Of a stretch of 64,000 nt of DNA, positions 22,070-33,479 are shown piece by piece. Every line of letters starts with the position of its first letter. Positions within the stretch are counted from its first letter, which is position 1. The notes below the pieces were generated by a model. The model was not told where the DNA came from, did no database searches, and saw only the letters and a program-made list of their open reading frames with translations. This DNA comes from Trematomus loennbergii (Eukaryota > Chordata > Actinopteri > Perciformes > Nototheniidae), in contig JAAOOA010001611.1 of assembly GCA_012861695.1 (NCBI GenBank), positions 141,001 through 205,000 on the forward strand, given 5' to 3'. The position numbers were made by a program, and so were the translations under genes.

Positions 22070-22110
22070 GGAGTTTTTCAAGTGATGTAAAGAACCTGAG
22101 TTCTTATTTA
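22062..22110 (+). mobile_element. Right remnant of the older Tol2-like hAT
   Basis: CTCGTAGTGGAGTTTTTCAA and GTAAAGAACCTGAGTTCTT continue the arm interrupted at 20117. A nearly identical inverted copy of this segment and the adjacent array end is at 22957-23050. Confidence 0.6.
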
Positions 22111-22908
22111 ACCAATTAAACTAGGACGACAGCTCTTCATGGATATTGAGTTCTCACAATTGAAATCCACGCAGAAGTATAAAAAACAGTTTTAACAAAT
22201 AGTATTTTTTAAACTTGCTGAGCACCGACCTTCCAAACACTGAACATTGCTTCGTGTACTTGAAAGGTTGCATCAAACATTCCTGTGACGTGAGGTAAAC
22301 CAGAAGGTTTGTAGAAAGTTTCCCCGAGTAATAAAGCCATCACACTTTGAAGTGAGCAGTCAAACAGCTGATTGAGCTGCCATCATGTCCACCAGTCCAG
22401 ATGAAAACACAATTTAGCATAGCTCTTAGTGACGACAGCCGACCAATCCCCGCAAGGACATCCTGTGACACATAAAAGATGATTGATTGATGCAAGGACT
22501 TCTCCTGAAAGCAGTGGTAGAAATGGAGAATGTTATTAGTGTTCACCAAAATTGAAATACTGGTGAATCAGGGTCAACATATTGTGCTGCAGACTCAAAT
22601 GTATTTTCATAACTCCTCGGTTTTCATCGAGAAAGCTGGACAAAAAAGTGATGATGAACTGCTTTAAACCTGCTTTACTTCTCATGGCCAAAGATTAAAA
22701 AAAGATTGTTTAGAAGTCTATGAGAAAGTGTCCCTACTTCCCTCTTGATCTAGTCCCTCAGCGAACCTCTTCCTAATGAGTTCATGGTCTCGATCTTTAG
22801 TTTCAAGTCTTTAAACACAGCATGATGTTACATTTGCTAATGATGGCCCCATTTAGAGTAAAATAGACAATTATTTATTTACTAAAGGGCTACTTTTGTT
22901 CATGAAAG
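22111..22908. other. unannotated stretch
   Basis: No exon is seen. 22765-22880 resembles 15335-15475 (see that entry). Confidence 0.35.
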
Positions 22909-23098
22909 TATATAGTTAAACTCTCCTAAATATGTATGTTTCAGCGTTCGGTTGTAAGAACTCAGGTTCTTTACATTACTTGAAAAACTCCATTACGAGC
23001 AGAGGTGGGAGAAGTACTCAGAACTTGTACTTGAGTAAAAGTAGAAGTACTATATAGTTAAACTCTCCTAAATATGTATGTTTCAGCGTTCGGTTGTA
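22909..23098. repeat. 48-bp direct repeats flanking a 94-bp inverted copy of the hAT junction
   Basis: A 48-bp sequence beginning TATATAGTTAAACTCTCC occurs identically at 22909-22956 and 23051-23098. The 94 bp between them (22957-23050) is the reverse complement of 22011-22104 with two substitutions. The copied segment covers the last 33-bp units, the hAT terminus and 43 bp of flanking sequence. It is therefore a templated local inverted insertion, not a transposition by the hAT itself. Confidence 0.93.
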
Positions 23099-23156
23099 CT
23101 TAGCGCAACCCTAAAGTCTGACTTTGAAAGCCAAGATGGTGTCGAACAAAATGCCA

Positions 23157-23350
23157 AATTACATTACATGTTACATGTTAGACGCTTTTATCCAAAGCGT
23201 CTTACATACTCAATACTGTGGACAATCCCCACAGGAGCACTTTGAGGTGAAGTGTCTCAGGGACACAACGACATGCTGACTGCAGTGGGGTTTGAACCTG
23301 TGACCCCCTGATCCGAACACCAACGCACTAGCCCACTGCGCCACACGCCA
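23157..23350 (-). mobile_element. tRNA-derived SINE with L2-like tail
   Basis: Reading the minus strand, the copy has the head GTGTGGCGCAGTGGGC, the B-box-like GGTTCAAACCCC and the tail GCTTTGGATAAAAGCGTC followed by TAACATGTAACATG. The tail is the uninterrupted equivalent of the site that carries a hAT in the copy at 7205. Confidence 0.88.
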
Positions 23351-24785
23351 ATGAATGTCATTGAACCAAAGGATGTCGTCAAAATTACTGCGTCCAACAA
23401 GGAATAGGGAAAGAAGAGAAAGTCAGATAAAGGGGAATGGAAAGGAAAAAAGTAGAGGGAATAATATATAAATAGAAGTAAATGGGACAGATAGAAGTAT
23501 AGAAAACTAACAGAAAAGAAGGAACATGGGACAAATATTCAAAGTAAACAGTCAAAATAGCAAAAACAGGCAACTTTAGAGCTGAGGAAAATGTACTTAA
23601 CCCCACTTCTTGGGAGAGGGAGGAGGAGGAGGGGGAGGCGTTCCCTGTGGAGACGAAGCCCTGGATCCAAATCAACAGACTGGGAACGGCAGCACAATCC
23701 TCACATATGCTCGACTAATGGAGCCAATCAGCGCCGAGCGAGGAGAAGAAGCGAACATGTGGCGGGGCAGGAGAGAGACGGCCATCAGACAACGAGACGA
23801 CGACGACGATGTCCTGGCAGAAATGGGTGTGCTGTCGTCACTTAGCGCCAAGTTGTCTTTTTAAAGTGTGGAAATGAGAAAGTGTGTTTTGATAATGTGT
23901 GAAATTGTGTGTGTTGTGCCCTCCAGCGTGCACACAGGCGGGCAGCCGGGTGGAGTCAGGTCCTGTTTGACTCAAAGAGGGATGGGAACGTACTCAAATT
24001 AGACCGTTCACATGTGCAGCAGACAGCAACACCTGTCCACTATCGTTTACTTGAGCTTTTATTTGACCTTTTGTTTTAACAGGACGGTCTCCTGAGATCA
24101 CGTCTCTTTCTCTGGAGGGTCCTCGCCAAAAAGGGCAGCACAATTATGTTTCAGAAACACGAACACACAGAAGATGACAGGGATAAAGAAGAGGGGTCAC
24201 CACCATCTGGCACTTTTAGGTATTTCATTTCATTTGTATTTGTTCCGTTCATGGTATGCTCAACTTAATGTGTAATCATTATTTACAAAACACGTCTCTA
24301 CAAACACACTATTGACCGAAAAGGAGCAGGGAGAAGAAAATCATCTCATATGACCCTTTCTATAATAAAAACAAAATTATATAACATCAACATATAGAAA
24401 CATCACATATAAAGGTTGTTTTACTGTCAAAATATTATTAAAATACCAAAATTGTCAATTAATTGAAAAGTAATGTCTGTTTTTGCAAAGATGATGGAAT
24501 ATAATAACATTGCTAGAGTACTGTGACAAAAAAAGGCAGTTGGCAGAAGTTCCTGAAAAGCAGTGTGAGTGTAATGTATACTTATAATAGAAGTATGAAC
24601 ATATATATAAGCTAATGTAAATACACTAACAACAGCATTAATAGGTCTAGAAAGTATTCGTAGTGGAAGTTGAAAAATAAACAATATCATAAAGACACTA
24701 CAGACAGTAGTATAAACACGGTATATACGGTATCTATATATTTTATATATTATCTTCTTCCTTCCTTTCTTCTGTCCACTCCAAG
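23351..24785. other. unannotated stretch with a GGA-rich ORF
   Basis: A GGAGGAGGAGGGGGAGG run at about 23618 opens two overlapping 84-codon frames (23591-23864). One contains DDDDD and the other an Arg-rich stretch. Neither has a domain I recognise, and frames opened by purine runs are weak evidence. The rest is AT-rich with nothing identified. Confidence 0.35.
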
Positions 24786-25475
24786 TAGGGAATGAGTCCT
24801 TACCCCAAGTGAAGGAGTATCTCGGGTCTTGTTCTCGAGTGAGGGAACAATGGAGCGTGAGATGGGCCGGAGAGTCGGAGCAGCAGGAGCGGTACTGCAG
24901 TCGCTTTACCGTGTGAGGAAAAGAGAGCTGAGCCAGAAGCTCTCTGTCTACCGGGCCATCTCCGTTCCTACCCTCACCTTTGGTCATGAAGGATGGGTCA
25001 TGAAGGATGGGTCATGAAGGATGGGTCATGAAGGATGGGTCATGAAGGATGGGTGAAGACCCAAAGAACGAGGTCGCGGATACAAGCGGCCGAGATGGGT
25101 TTTCTCCGCAGGGTGTCTGCCGTCTCCCTTAGGGATAAGGTGAGAGGTTCAGTCATCAGGGAGGGACTCGGAGTTGAACCGCTCCTCCTTCGCGTTGACA
25201 GGAGCCAGTTGAGGTGGTTCGGGCACCTAGTAAGGATGCCACCTGGGCGCCTCTCTAAGGAGGTGTTCCAGGCACGTCCAGCTGGGAGGAGACCGAGGGG
25301 CAGACCTAGGACCAGGTGGAGGGATTATATCTCTCCTCTGGCCTGGGAGCGCCTTGGGACCCCCCAGTCAGAGCTGGTTGATGAGGGGAAAGGAACCTTT
25401 GGGGCTCTCTGCTGGAACTGATACCTCCGAGACCCGACCACGGAGAAGAGGGAGAAGATGGAGGGATGGATCTTC
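24786..25475 (+). pseudogene. 5'-truncated RTE-like LINE: reverse transcriptase C-terminal end, frameshifted
   Basis: Fragments in successive frames read ESLPQVKEYLG, then MEREMGRRVGAAGAVLQSLY, RELSQKLSVYRAISVPTLTF, then TRSRIQAAEMGFLRRVSAVS and RSQLRWFGHLVRMPPGRLSK, ending with RRPRGRPRTRWRDYISPLAW. This order is that of the region after the polymerase core in RTE-like fish LINEs. A 14-bp direct repeat (five copies, 24984-25053) inserted in the GHEGWV motif adds a TGA stop and shifts the frame. The polymerase active site and endonuclease are absent. The 3' end has AGATGGAGGGATGGATC, like the short ATGG-type tail of RTE elements. A dead 3' fragment. Confidence 0.82.
24984..25053 (+). repeat. 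14-bp tandem repeat, five copies, within LINE ORF
   Basis: CATGAAGGATGGGT is repeated five times in a row with no change. It grew from the Gly-His-Glu-Gly-Trp-Val codons of the LINE reading frame. Since 14 is not a multiple of three, each copy moves the frame. Confidence 0.97.
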
Positions 25476-25651
25476 TTCCTAATTCTTCCTTCACACTGGT
25501 TTATTTGGTCTAAATCCCACATATACAGTCCGGTAAATACTCACAAGAGCAACACATGTGTGTTAATCTGTGCCTGAAATGTAATGTCTAAGTAACCTTT
25601 GCAAATACAAGTTGGTTTTACAAAGAAATACATTCATTTAAAGTGTTTCTT

Positions 25652-25984
25652 TTAACCTGTTACGCACCATCCGCCCGGTACCGGTTGGACTTTGGAGTCT
25701 ACTAACCCATCATCCAAGGGTAGTTTTCACTATCTGTAAAAAATAGTTTTTGGACGGACACTATAATTTACAGTTTTTTACTATGTAAAATCTGAATTTT
25801 CTTTAAAATAAAAAACATCTATATTGATTCTGACACTTCTACATCCAACTCACAGATGTAACCTTGCTTTGATAAATAAATTATTCATATAATCCTTTCA
25901 GAAGTTAAGTTGTAGTCATTTGTTTTGGGCATGTCATTTTCGAGCCTGAAACATGAAAAACAGGCTTGGTGCTTAACAGGTTAA
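25652..25984 (+). mobile_element. piggyBac-like MITE with 16-bp TIRs and TTAA ends
   Basis: The left end TTAACCTGTTACGCAC and the right end GTGCTTAACAGGTTAA are inverted repeats differing at one position. TTAA at both edges (25652-25655, 25981-25984) with CC next to it fits piggyBac-type target choice. The 333-bp element is non-coding. It shares AAGGGTAGTTTTCACTAT, TTTTGGACGGACACTATAAT and GGGCATGTCATTTTCGAGCC with 59405-59769 and, inverted, 15735-16110. Confidence 0.85.
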
Positions 25985-27479
25985 TGGCTTGAGTAAATAA
26001 AGTCAGCTAAGAGACACAATACACCGTCTTGCAAAATTTACTAGAGGCTCAAATTTGTGTTAATCTGCATCTCATAATTTGAGTATCATCTGCAAAAAAA
26101 GAATTACTGCAAAGGCCAGCTGGTTTGAAAAACAAATCTATTATTTGTGAGCTAGTTTTAAAGATTTGTATCTTCAGTTAAAATACTGAGAGAAGTGTTT
26201 TTCCCCCACAATACTTCAAAACAGGAAACAAGGGAATAACACCACCTTTATTTCTTTGAATGTGTGAAATGTACGTAAGATGTCCTCAGACGTCGGCCTG
26301 GTCTCACTGCAGACTGTTTCTCAAAGAAGAAGAAGAAGAAGGCGTTGATGGTGTTAATATTTACCCCGCTGAGGAAAGGGCACAACACTCTGCAGAAACT
26401 ACAGATGACTTTAAAATATCATTTTCTAGTTCACTGCCCCGTAACTCTGCTGCTGCTTTAAAAGAAAACAAACTCAAGCATTTAAATCACCGCCGCCTCA
26501 AACACTCAGAGAAACACTCGCGGCTGCAAAATGTCACAGAGAGAAGGAGGACACTTGAGATATTTACAGGAGAAATCAGTCACAGCTTATGAGAGCGACT
26601 GGAATACGCTTTATTTTCTTTATTTACAAACAAAATACTATAATGTCGACCTTTATTAATCAAATAAACTCACATATACAGAAGTGAGTGTGAATCAGCT
26701 GAGACTGTCATACAATTACACTCACGGATCACATGATCTTTTAAAATGTCAACTCGTTAGAAGTTGTTTTCAGACTGATCGTATTCCACAAAGGAGTTTG
26801 TTTTGATGTTTAAATGTGATTTATTTGATTTTCTTCAATGCTGTCACTGCGTCTCACTTGTTTTAAAACAACAAATACTAGTCTGTGGAAATGTTAAACT
26901 TGATTTCGGTGTTAGAAACTTCCAAGAAAAGGGGGAATTATATTCAAACAACACAAAAAAAACGTATTATTCACTGAATGTCACGGAGGTTTGTGCAAAA
27001 TTGTCTAAATTTGACATTCTTTGTCTTGAGAAGAGTTGGTTTGTTGTGGAAAAGTTAAACAGCACCTCAGATTTCATCTTCTAAATCCCCTTTTTTTAAC
27101 CCGGACAAAGAGAGGATTTATTGGCTGCGTTTGCCAAAGAAATCAGAAATTCTTTATTCGTCCAACAGTTTTTCATCCAAGAGACAGAGCAGAGAGAAAA
27201 GGCTAATTCAATAAGTACCGTTTCCCACCATCCCAAATACAAAAATGCAAATATATATAAAAATCTACACAATCGACAGACACATTTATACATATGTACA
27301 CATTAAGATAAAAGCACAACAATCAATATATACAAAAATAACAGTCGCTTCAATATCTTTGGGAATTTACATTAGTGCAATATTGAGATGAAGATTATAA
27401 CCCTAACCCTAACACATCCATGGTGTAGAAATGAAAAAGATAAGTAGCAGCATTAACATATAAAGAAGGTAAGGTAGTA
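25985..27479. other. unannotated stretch with a short telomere-like motif
   Basis: Frames of 110 codons (26260-26592) and 93 codons (26803-27084) show no recognisable domain and are treated as chance. A short ACCCTAACCCTAAC motif is at about 27402-27415. Nothing else is recognised. Confidence 0.4.
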
Positions 27480-28141
27480 TTAAAGGGGACCTATCATGCA
27501 AAATGCACTTTCTGATGTCTTTTATAGATAAACATGTGTCCCCGGTGTGTCAGGGAACTCACGCAGCGTCAGAAATAAACCCCTCTCTCTTTTCCTCCGT
27601 ACCCAAATCTCTAAAAACGGGGGAACAACGGAGCTGATCCAGATTTGCGTCGATATGACGTAATATCTGAAATGTGGACCCACGGCCCAATCAGAAACGT
27701 TGCTATCAGAAACAATGCCCGACTGTTTTGGACGTAATATGGTCGGTGTTTACATTAGCATCGCTAACACTCAGAGCTAACCTGTACTGGAGAGCATGTG
27801 TGTGAAGAAGCAGGAAATAAAAAGGAACTCACCTTGTGGTATAACCGGCAAGAGAGAAAGCCTTTGAGCTCCATACTGTTTCAGAGAGAATCCTTGATAA
27901 TCCATGATATGGCGTTTCATCACCGCAGTATCTGCCGGTAGAATCTCCAGCATGAGTAGGCATAAGCTCCGCCCCTCTTTTTTCATTTTTGAAACAGGAA
28001 GTGAAATAGAGGGATATGAGGCATGGCTAGAATGATCTGTTGGTATTTTGAGCAAAACACTTCATAGACATGTTTTTATATATTTGTATATATCTGAGAC
28101 CTATGCTAATGCCTAAAAATAGCATGATAGGTGACCTTTAA
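27480..28141 (+). mobile_element. T2/Kolobok-type MITE, family TTAAAGGGGACCTATCATGC
   Basis: The left terminus TTAAAGGGGACCTATCATGC is matched by the inverted right terminus GCATGATAGGTGACCTTTAA. TTAA flanks both ends (27480-27483, 28138-28141). The interior includes ACGGAGCTGATCCAGATTTG, GACGTAATATGGTCGGTGTT and CATGGCTAGAATGATCTG. It is a full-length copy (662 bp) of the family also found inverted at 60803-61501 (complete) and 58874-59250 (truncated). Non-coding. Confidence 0.92.
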
Positions 28142-28350
28142 GTAGTAACATTAATAAGCTGTGTAAATTGTACATCCGTTTTTACATAGTGCAATAAAGA
28201 AAGCAAATGAAAGTGAATAAAGAAAGTGGAAAAAGAGGAACAATTGAAGAAATAAGTGATTAAAACAGTGATGGAGAGTTCAAAGGTTTTTAAAGTCAGA
28301 AATCCTGCAACTTGATACAAGAAAACATCCTCCATAAATGAGGTTAAAAT

Positions 28351-28790
28351 GTTAACATAGGTTCAGGAGCATGGCCACGCCTAAAACTCCGCCTCAAACC
28401 ACGGCCACCCCTATTTATATCCGGCAAAAGCTTCCGGCAACCGCTTGTCTCATCTTTCAACCCACCCTCCCTCACCCTTCTACCCATAAACATCCTCTGC
28501 CCATCACCATTTATATCTAAACGGTGCATATCTATATACCGCGTATACTAACATTAAACTCCAGGTATCGTCTGGGGGACCGTAATCAGCCCACGCAGTT
28601 CATGCCGGAGACGGAACCCCCACTCTGAGTCTCCCACTGCACGGACCATAGCTCGTCCTCCCAGATCATCTCTTCACCCCCCTCATATCCTTCACGTGTT
28701 ACTTCAATAAACGTACAAACATCACACCGTTGTGGCGTGGTTCTTGCTAGTGAACTTCCTCTGCGTGCAGCACCATCACATCTGTTCCTA
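28351..28790 (+). mobile_element. Possible solo LTR
   Basis: The stretch begins near TGTTAACATAGG and has a TATA-like CTATTTATATCC. Further on ACTTCAATAAACGTACAAAC looks like a polyadenylation signal region, and CCGTTGTGGCGTGGTTCTT follows. The arrangement promoter-like box, poly(A) signal, then a short R/U5-like stretch suggests an LTR. I could not find a matching target duplication or a second copy, so the ends are uncertain. Confidence 0.3.
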
Positions 28791-28999
28791 CATCACACCA
28801 CCATCCCTGCTAATTGTGCTCCTTGTCTCCATGGTGAGAGTCACACACACACAGCCTGCAGCGAGACTTCACTGCTGCATCACCTCCAGAACCTCAACTA
28901 TTAATATATGCAACGCAACGTCCTGTTCTTTCTCTCTCAGGAAGGGTTTCTGATCCAGAGGCACCCTAAGTGTCAGCCGTGATAAGAGCTGTGTGGATT

Positions 29000-29215
29000 C
29001 TCGTGATAAGATAAGATAAGTGTTTTCCACACATGGCAGTTATTTTAAAACGAAACATGTACAACTTTACAAAACATGTACAACTTATACTGTGTTTTTT
29101 TTATAGCGCATGGTGGAAAGGAGTGGTGTAGGTGTATATCTATATGTATAAGATAAGATAAGATAAGAAGTACGTTATTGATCCCAAGCTGGGAATGCTT
29201 TAATACAAATTAAAA
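29000..29215. repeat. (AGATA)n short tandem repeats with a retroposon-like phrase
   Basis: GATAAGATAAGATAAG occurs near 29003 and again near 29149, the latter followed by TACGTTATTGATCCCAAG. I associate the phrase TTATTGATCCC with dispersed fish retroposon tails. The body is not recognised. Confidence 0.45.
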
Positions 29216-29487
29216 GAAATAAACATTTCAAAATGTCAACATCTCAATAGAAATAAAATAGCAATCCAAAAAAAAGTAGAAAATATAAATGTGAATTACA
29301 CATTTACAGTGACAAAATATAAAGCAGGATATTATATATATATATACATACTGTAAGTGAGTAATGGAATATTAAATATAAGATTGAATATAAATGTAAA
29401 ATGTACAGTGTGGTTTGTTGATGATAGGAAAAGGAGCTACCGTTCACCTTAATTATCGACTTTAGGAAACATTTGAACATCCTTTCA
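29216..29487. other. unannotated AT-rich flank
   Basis: AT-rich sequence with a short (TA)n run near 29330. Nothing else is seen before the 57-bp array. Confidence 0.4.
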
Positions 29488-30727
29488 TCCTCCTGCTGAT
29501 GTTCAGGTGTATATCAGTATGTAGTGTCTCTACTTTAAAGAGTCCTCTCCTGCTGATGTTCAGGTGTATATCAGTATGTAGTGTCTCTACTTTAAAGAGT
29601 CCTCTCCTGCTGATGTTCAGGTGTATATCAGTATGTAGTGTCTCTACTTTAAAGAGTCCTCTCCTGCTGATGTTCAGGTGTATATCAGTATGTAGTGTCT
29701 CTACTTTAAAGAGTCCTCTCCTGCTGATGTTCAGGTGTATATCAGTATGTAGTGTCTCTACTTTAAAGAGTCCTCTCCTGCTGATGTTCAGGTGTATATC
29801 AGTATGTAGTGTCTCTACTTTAAAGAGTCCTCTCCTGCTGATGTTCAGGTGTATATCAGTATGTCGTGTCTCTACTTTAAAGAGTCCTCTCCTGCTGATG
29901 TTCAGGTGTATATCAGTATGTAGTGTCTCTACTTTAAAGAGTCCTCTCCTGCTGATGTTCAGGTGTATATCAGTATGTAGTGTCTCTACTTTAAAGAGTC
30001 CTCTCCTGCTGATGTTCAGGTGTATATCAGTATGTAGTGTCTCTACTTTAAAGAGTCCTCTCCTGCTGATGTTCAGGTGTATATCAGTATGTAGTGTCTC
30101 TACTTTAAAGAGTCCTCTCCTGCTGATGTTCAGGTGTATATCAGTATGTAGTGTCTCTACTTTAAAGAGTCCTCTCCTGCTGATGTTCAGTGTATATCAG
30201 TATGTAGTGTCTCTACTTTAAAGAGTCCTCTCCTGCTGATGTTCAGGTGTATATCAGTATGTAGTGTCTCTACTTTAAAGAGTCCTCTCCTGCTGATGTT
30301 CAGGTGTATATCAGTATGTAGTGCCTCTACTTTAAAGAGTCCTCTCCTGCTGATGTTCAGGTGTATATCAGTATGTAGTGTCTCTACTTTAAAGAGTCCT
30401 CTCCTGATGATGTTCAGGTGTATATCAGTATGTAGTGTCTCTACTTTAAAGAGTCCTCTCCTGCTGATGTTCAGGTGTATATCAGTATGTAGTGTCTCTA
30501 CTTTAAAGAGTCCTCTCCTGCTGATGTTCAGGTGTATATCAGTATGTAGTGTCTCTACTTTAAAGAGTCCTCTCCTGCTGATGTTCAGGTGTATATCAGT
30601 ATGTAGTGTCTCTACTTTAAAGAGTCCTCTCCTGCTGATGTTCAGGTGTATATCAGTATGTAGTGTCTCTACTTTAAAGAGTCCTCTCCTGCTGATGTTC
30701 AGGTGTATATCAGTATGTAGTGTCTCT
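29488..30727 (-). repeat. 57-bp minisatellite array 1
   Basis: About 22 tandem 57-bp units read on the minus strand as CTCTTTAAAGTAGAGACAC, TACATACTGATATACACC and TGAACATCAGCAGGAGAGGA. The units are almost identical; rare variants include a one-base deletion near 30190, which breaks the open frame, and CTGATGATG near 30403. The downstream flank 30728-30983 is a MITE arm. The 240- and 168-codon frames (MFRCISVCSVSTLKSPLLL per unit) are artefacts of 57 being a multiple of three. Confidence 0.96.
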
Positions 30728-30983
30728 TATGTCTCCATGCTCTAATGTTCAAAAAGCTCTTTATTGTTCTCATACTGTCTGTGCTGCAGCACCTCTTTTC
30801 ACCCTCTGTCTGAAACCAGAGCCCAGTCTGCTCTGATTGGTTAGCTGGCCAGCTCTGTTGTGATTGGTCAACCAGCTTAGAGATGTCCCGCCCCTTAGCC
30901 TTTGCAGACCATTTACATGCACAAAACACGATATAACAAACAGGAAAGGGAAAACCCCAAAAAGCAGAATAGGGCCTCTTCAA
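30728..30983 (-). mobile_element. MITE arm (TTAAAGAGGCCC family) attached to array 1
   Basis: On the minus strand it runs from AAGAGGCCCTATTCTGCTTT through GTGCAAATGGTCTGC-like arm sequence, GGGGCGGGACATCTC and TTGACCAATCACAACAGAGC to CTTTTTGAACATTAGAGC and ATGGAGACAT, where the 57-bp array starts. The same arm order is seen before arrays 2 and 3. No opposite terminus is found beyond the array. Confidence 0.82.
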
Positions 30984-31767
30984 GCATTTTACAACTTATG
31001 CCATATCTGGCCAAAAGGCGAACTACAAACGTTACCCTACTCACTTTAAAATGATCAAATAAGGTTTCACTGTTTACCGAGTTTGGTGGTGTAAACATAT
31101 ATATGTTTTACTCATCATATTTGAATGGTAATAATCAAAGTAGTGGCTGTCTCAGACTCAGTATCATCATAATGAGTCTCCTAGTGTCAGTGCAGTTGTC
31201 CTGAGGAATTCTCCTACACATCTTTCCTTAACCCCGTACATATGTTTGAGAGTTTAAGGAAAGGTGGTAAGGAAAGGACATAGGACCTGTTTTTTCCGGA
31301 CAATCCGACCTGTTCCTCCCCGCCTCACATCCTCAGAGCCTGAATGCTTCATCCTGCTGTGACTGAAGGAGGTTCAGAGGGTGTGTAATATCTCGGAGAA
31401 ACATTTCACCGGTGAAGCAGAACATGTCGCACTGATCCGAGGCAAAGGGATTTCTGTCTGGCTGCTGATTGGCTGGAAATCCTTCACCTTATTTTCCGGT
31501 AAATCGATGACAACCCGCAGGATGTGACGGAGTGAAACAACCGAAGACACCTGGAAGAAACTGTATCGCACGGAAAGTCATCAGACTCAGAAATTAACAT
31601 CATTTTCAGGTCTGCTTCCTTCGGGGGAGACAGGTTCCTGTTTGAGCGATTTATCCCTTTTGCACACCGCCTTGCTTTCCCAGCATGGAGACGATGAACA
31701 GTATTAACTAATCCGTGACAAACCTTTGCAATATGGCTTTACATTGGCCAAACTGTTCTGACATTAT
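30984..31767. other. unannotated stretch
   Basis: No exon or repeat family recognised. Several short frames overlap without domains. Confidence 0.35.
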
Positions 31768-33479
31768 GAAATCTGCAGAGATGGAAGAGTACACACATCC
31801 TTACTCAAGTAGAAGTACAGATACTCGTGTTTAAAAATACTCTGGTAAAGTAGAAGTACTGACTAAACTTCTTTACTCAAGTAAAAGTAAAGAGGGCTTT
31901 GAAATGTACTTCAGTAAAAAGTACCCATAACTAGCAGCTGTTTTAAAGAGTACCTGACCTCCCTTTATATTAATAGAACAATAATGTCATTGTTAGCTAA
32001 TGAATGTTTCCATGCTGAACAACGGCAACATGACAACGTTTTCATTGGTCCCTCTTCTTTAGAGAAGACCAGGAAATGATGGATACACGGATCGTGTTCA
32101 AATCAATAGGCACGCAATGACTCTAAATAATAATGATCACGCCACCAAACACACATTCAAACTAAAGGAACCAGCCTGTTTGGGAAATGTGAGAAGTAGA
32201 AAGTACAGGTATTTGGTTCAACATGTAAGAAGTAGAAAGTACAGGTATTTGGTTCAACATGTAAGAAGTAGAAAGTACAGGTATTTGTGTTCAACATGTA
32301 AGAAGTAGAAAGTACAGGTATTTGTGTTCAACATGTAAGAAGTAGAAAGTACAGGTATTTGTGTTCAACATGTAAGAAGTAGAAAGTACAGGTATTTGGT
32401 TCAACATGTAAGAAGTAGAAAGTACAGGTATTTGTGTTCAACATGTAAGAAGTAGAAAGTACAGGTATTTGTGTTCAACATGTAAGAAGTAGAAAGTACA
32501 GGTATTTGTGTTCAACATGTAAGAAGTAGAAAGTACAGGTATTTGTGTTCAACATGTAAGAAGTAGAAAGTACAGGTATTTGTGTTCAACATGTAAGAAG
32601 TAGAAAGTACAGGTATTTGTGTTCAACATGTAAGAAGTAGAAAGTAAGGTATTTGTGTTCAACATGTAAGAAGTAGAAAGTACAGGTATTTGGTTCAACA
32701 TGTAAGAAGTAGAAAGTACAGGTATTTGTGTTCAACATGTAAGAAGTAGAAAGTACAGGTATTTGTGTTCAACATGTAAGAAGTAGAAAGTACAGGTATT
32801 TGTGTTCAACATGTAAGAAGTAGAAAGTACAGGTATTTGTGTTCAACATGTAAGAAGTAGAAAGTACAGGTATTTGTGTTCAACATGTAAGAAGTAGAAA
32901 GTACAGGTATTTGTGTTCAACATGTAAGAAGTAGAAAGTACAGGTATTTGTGTTCAACATGTAAGAAGTAGAAAGTACAGGTATTTGTGTTCAACATGTA
33001 AGAAGTAGAAAGTACAGGTATTTGAGTTCAAATGTAAGAAGTAGAAGTACAGGTATTTGTGTTCAACATGTAAGAAGTAGAAAGTACAGGTATTTGTGTT
33101 CAAAATCTAAGAAGTAGAAAGTACAGGTATTTGGGTTCAACATGTAAGAAGTAGAAAGTACAGGTATTTGTGTTCAATGTAAGAAGTAGAAAGTACAGGT
33201 ATTTGGGTTCAACATGTATGAAGTAGAAAGTACAGGTATTTTGTGTTCAACATGTAAGAAGTAGAAAGTACAGGTATTTGTTTCAACATGTAAGAAGTAG
33301 AAAGTACAGGTATTTGTGTTCAAAATGTAAGAAAGTAGAAAGTACAGTATTTGTGTTCAAATGTAAGAAGTCAAAGTAAAAAGTCGTCAGAAATAAGTAG
33401 TGTAGTAAAGTACTGATACCAGAAAAATGTACTTAAGTACAGTAATGAAGTATTTGTACTTCCCGCCTCTGGAAATCTG
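31768..33479 (+). mobile_element. Complete Tol2-like hAT carrying a 37-bp minisatellite
   Basis: The element spans 31776 (CAGAGATGGAAGAGTAC) to 33471 (GTACTTCCCGCCTCTG), 1696 bp. The ends are imperfect inverted repeats. The 8-bp target duplication GAAATCTG is exact at 31768-31775 and 33472-33479. The left arm (31776-32190) is non-coding, the middle is a 37-bp tandem array, and the right arm has GTACTTAAGTACAGTAATG. A second, end-degraded copy is at 39603-40568 with a nearly identical left arm. No transposase is present. Confidence 0.94.
32190..33375 (+). repeat. 37-bp minisatellite inside the hAT element
   Basis: About 32 units of TTCAACATGTAAGAAGTAGA plus AAGTACAGGTATTTGTG. The interior units are almost identical. 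Those after about 33020 are more variable with one- to three-base indels, which fits the usual pattern of old edges and homogenised centre. Confidence 0.96.

Noticed and set aside
20918..22090. 387- and 304-codon frames rich in Ser, Thr and Gln or Leu, Ser and Arg
   Set aside because: These are translations of the 33-bp minisatellite on opposite strands, inside a non-autonomous hAT.
23591..23864. 84-codon frames with DDDDD or Arg-rich runs
   Set aside because: The frames are opened by GGAGGA and GACGAC simple runs. Two overlapping frames look equally open and no domain is recognisable.
27402..27415. Interstitial telomere
   Set aside because: Only about two hexamers are present, which can arise by chance in AT-rich sequence.
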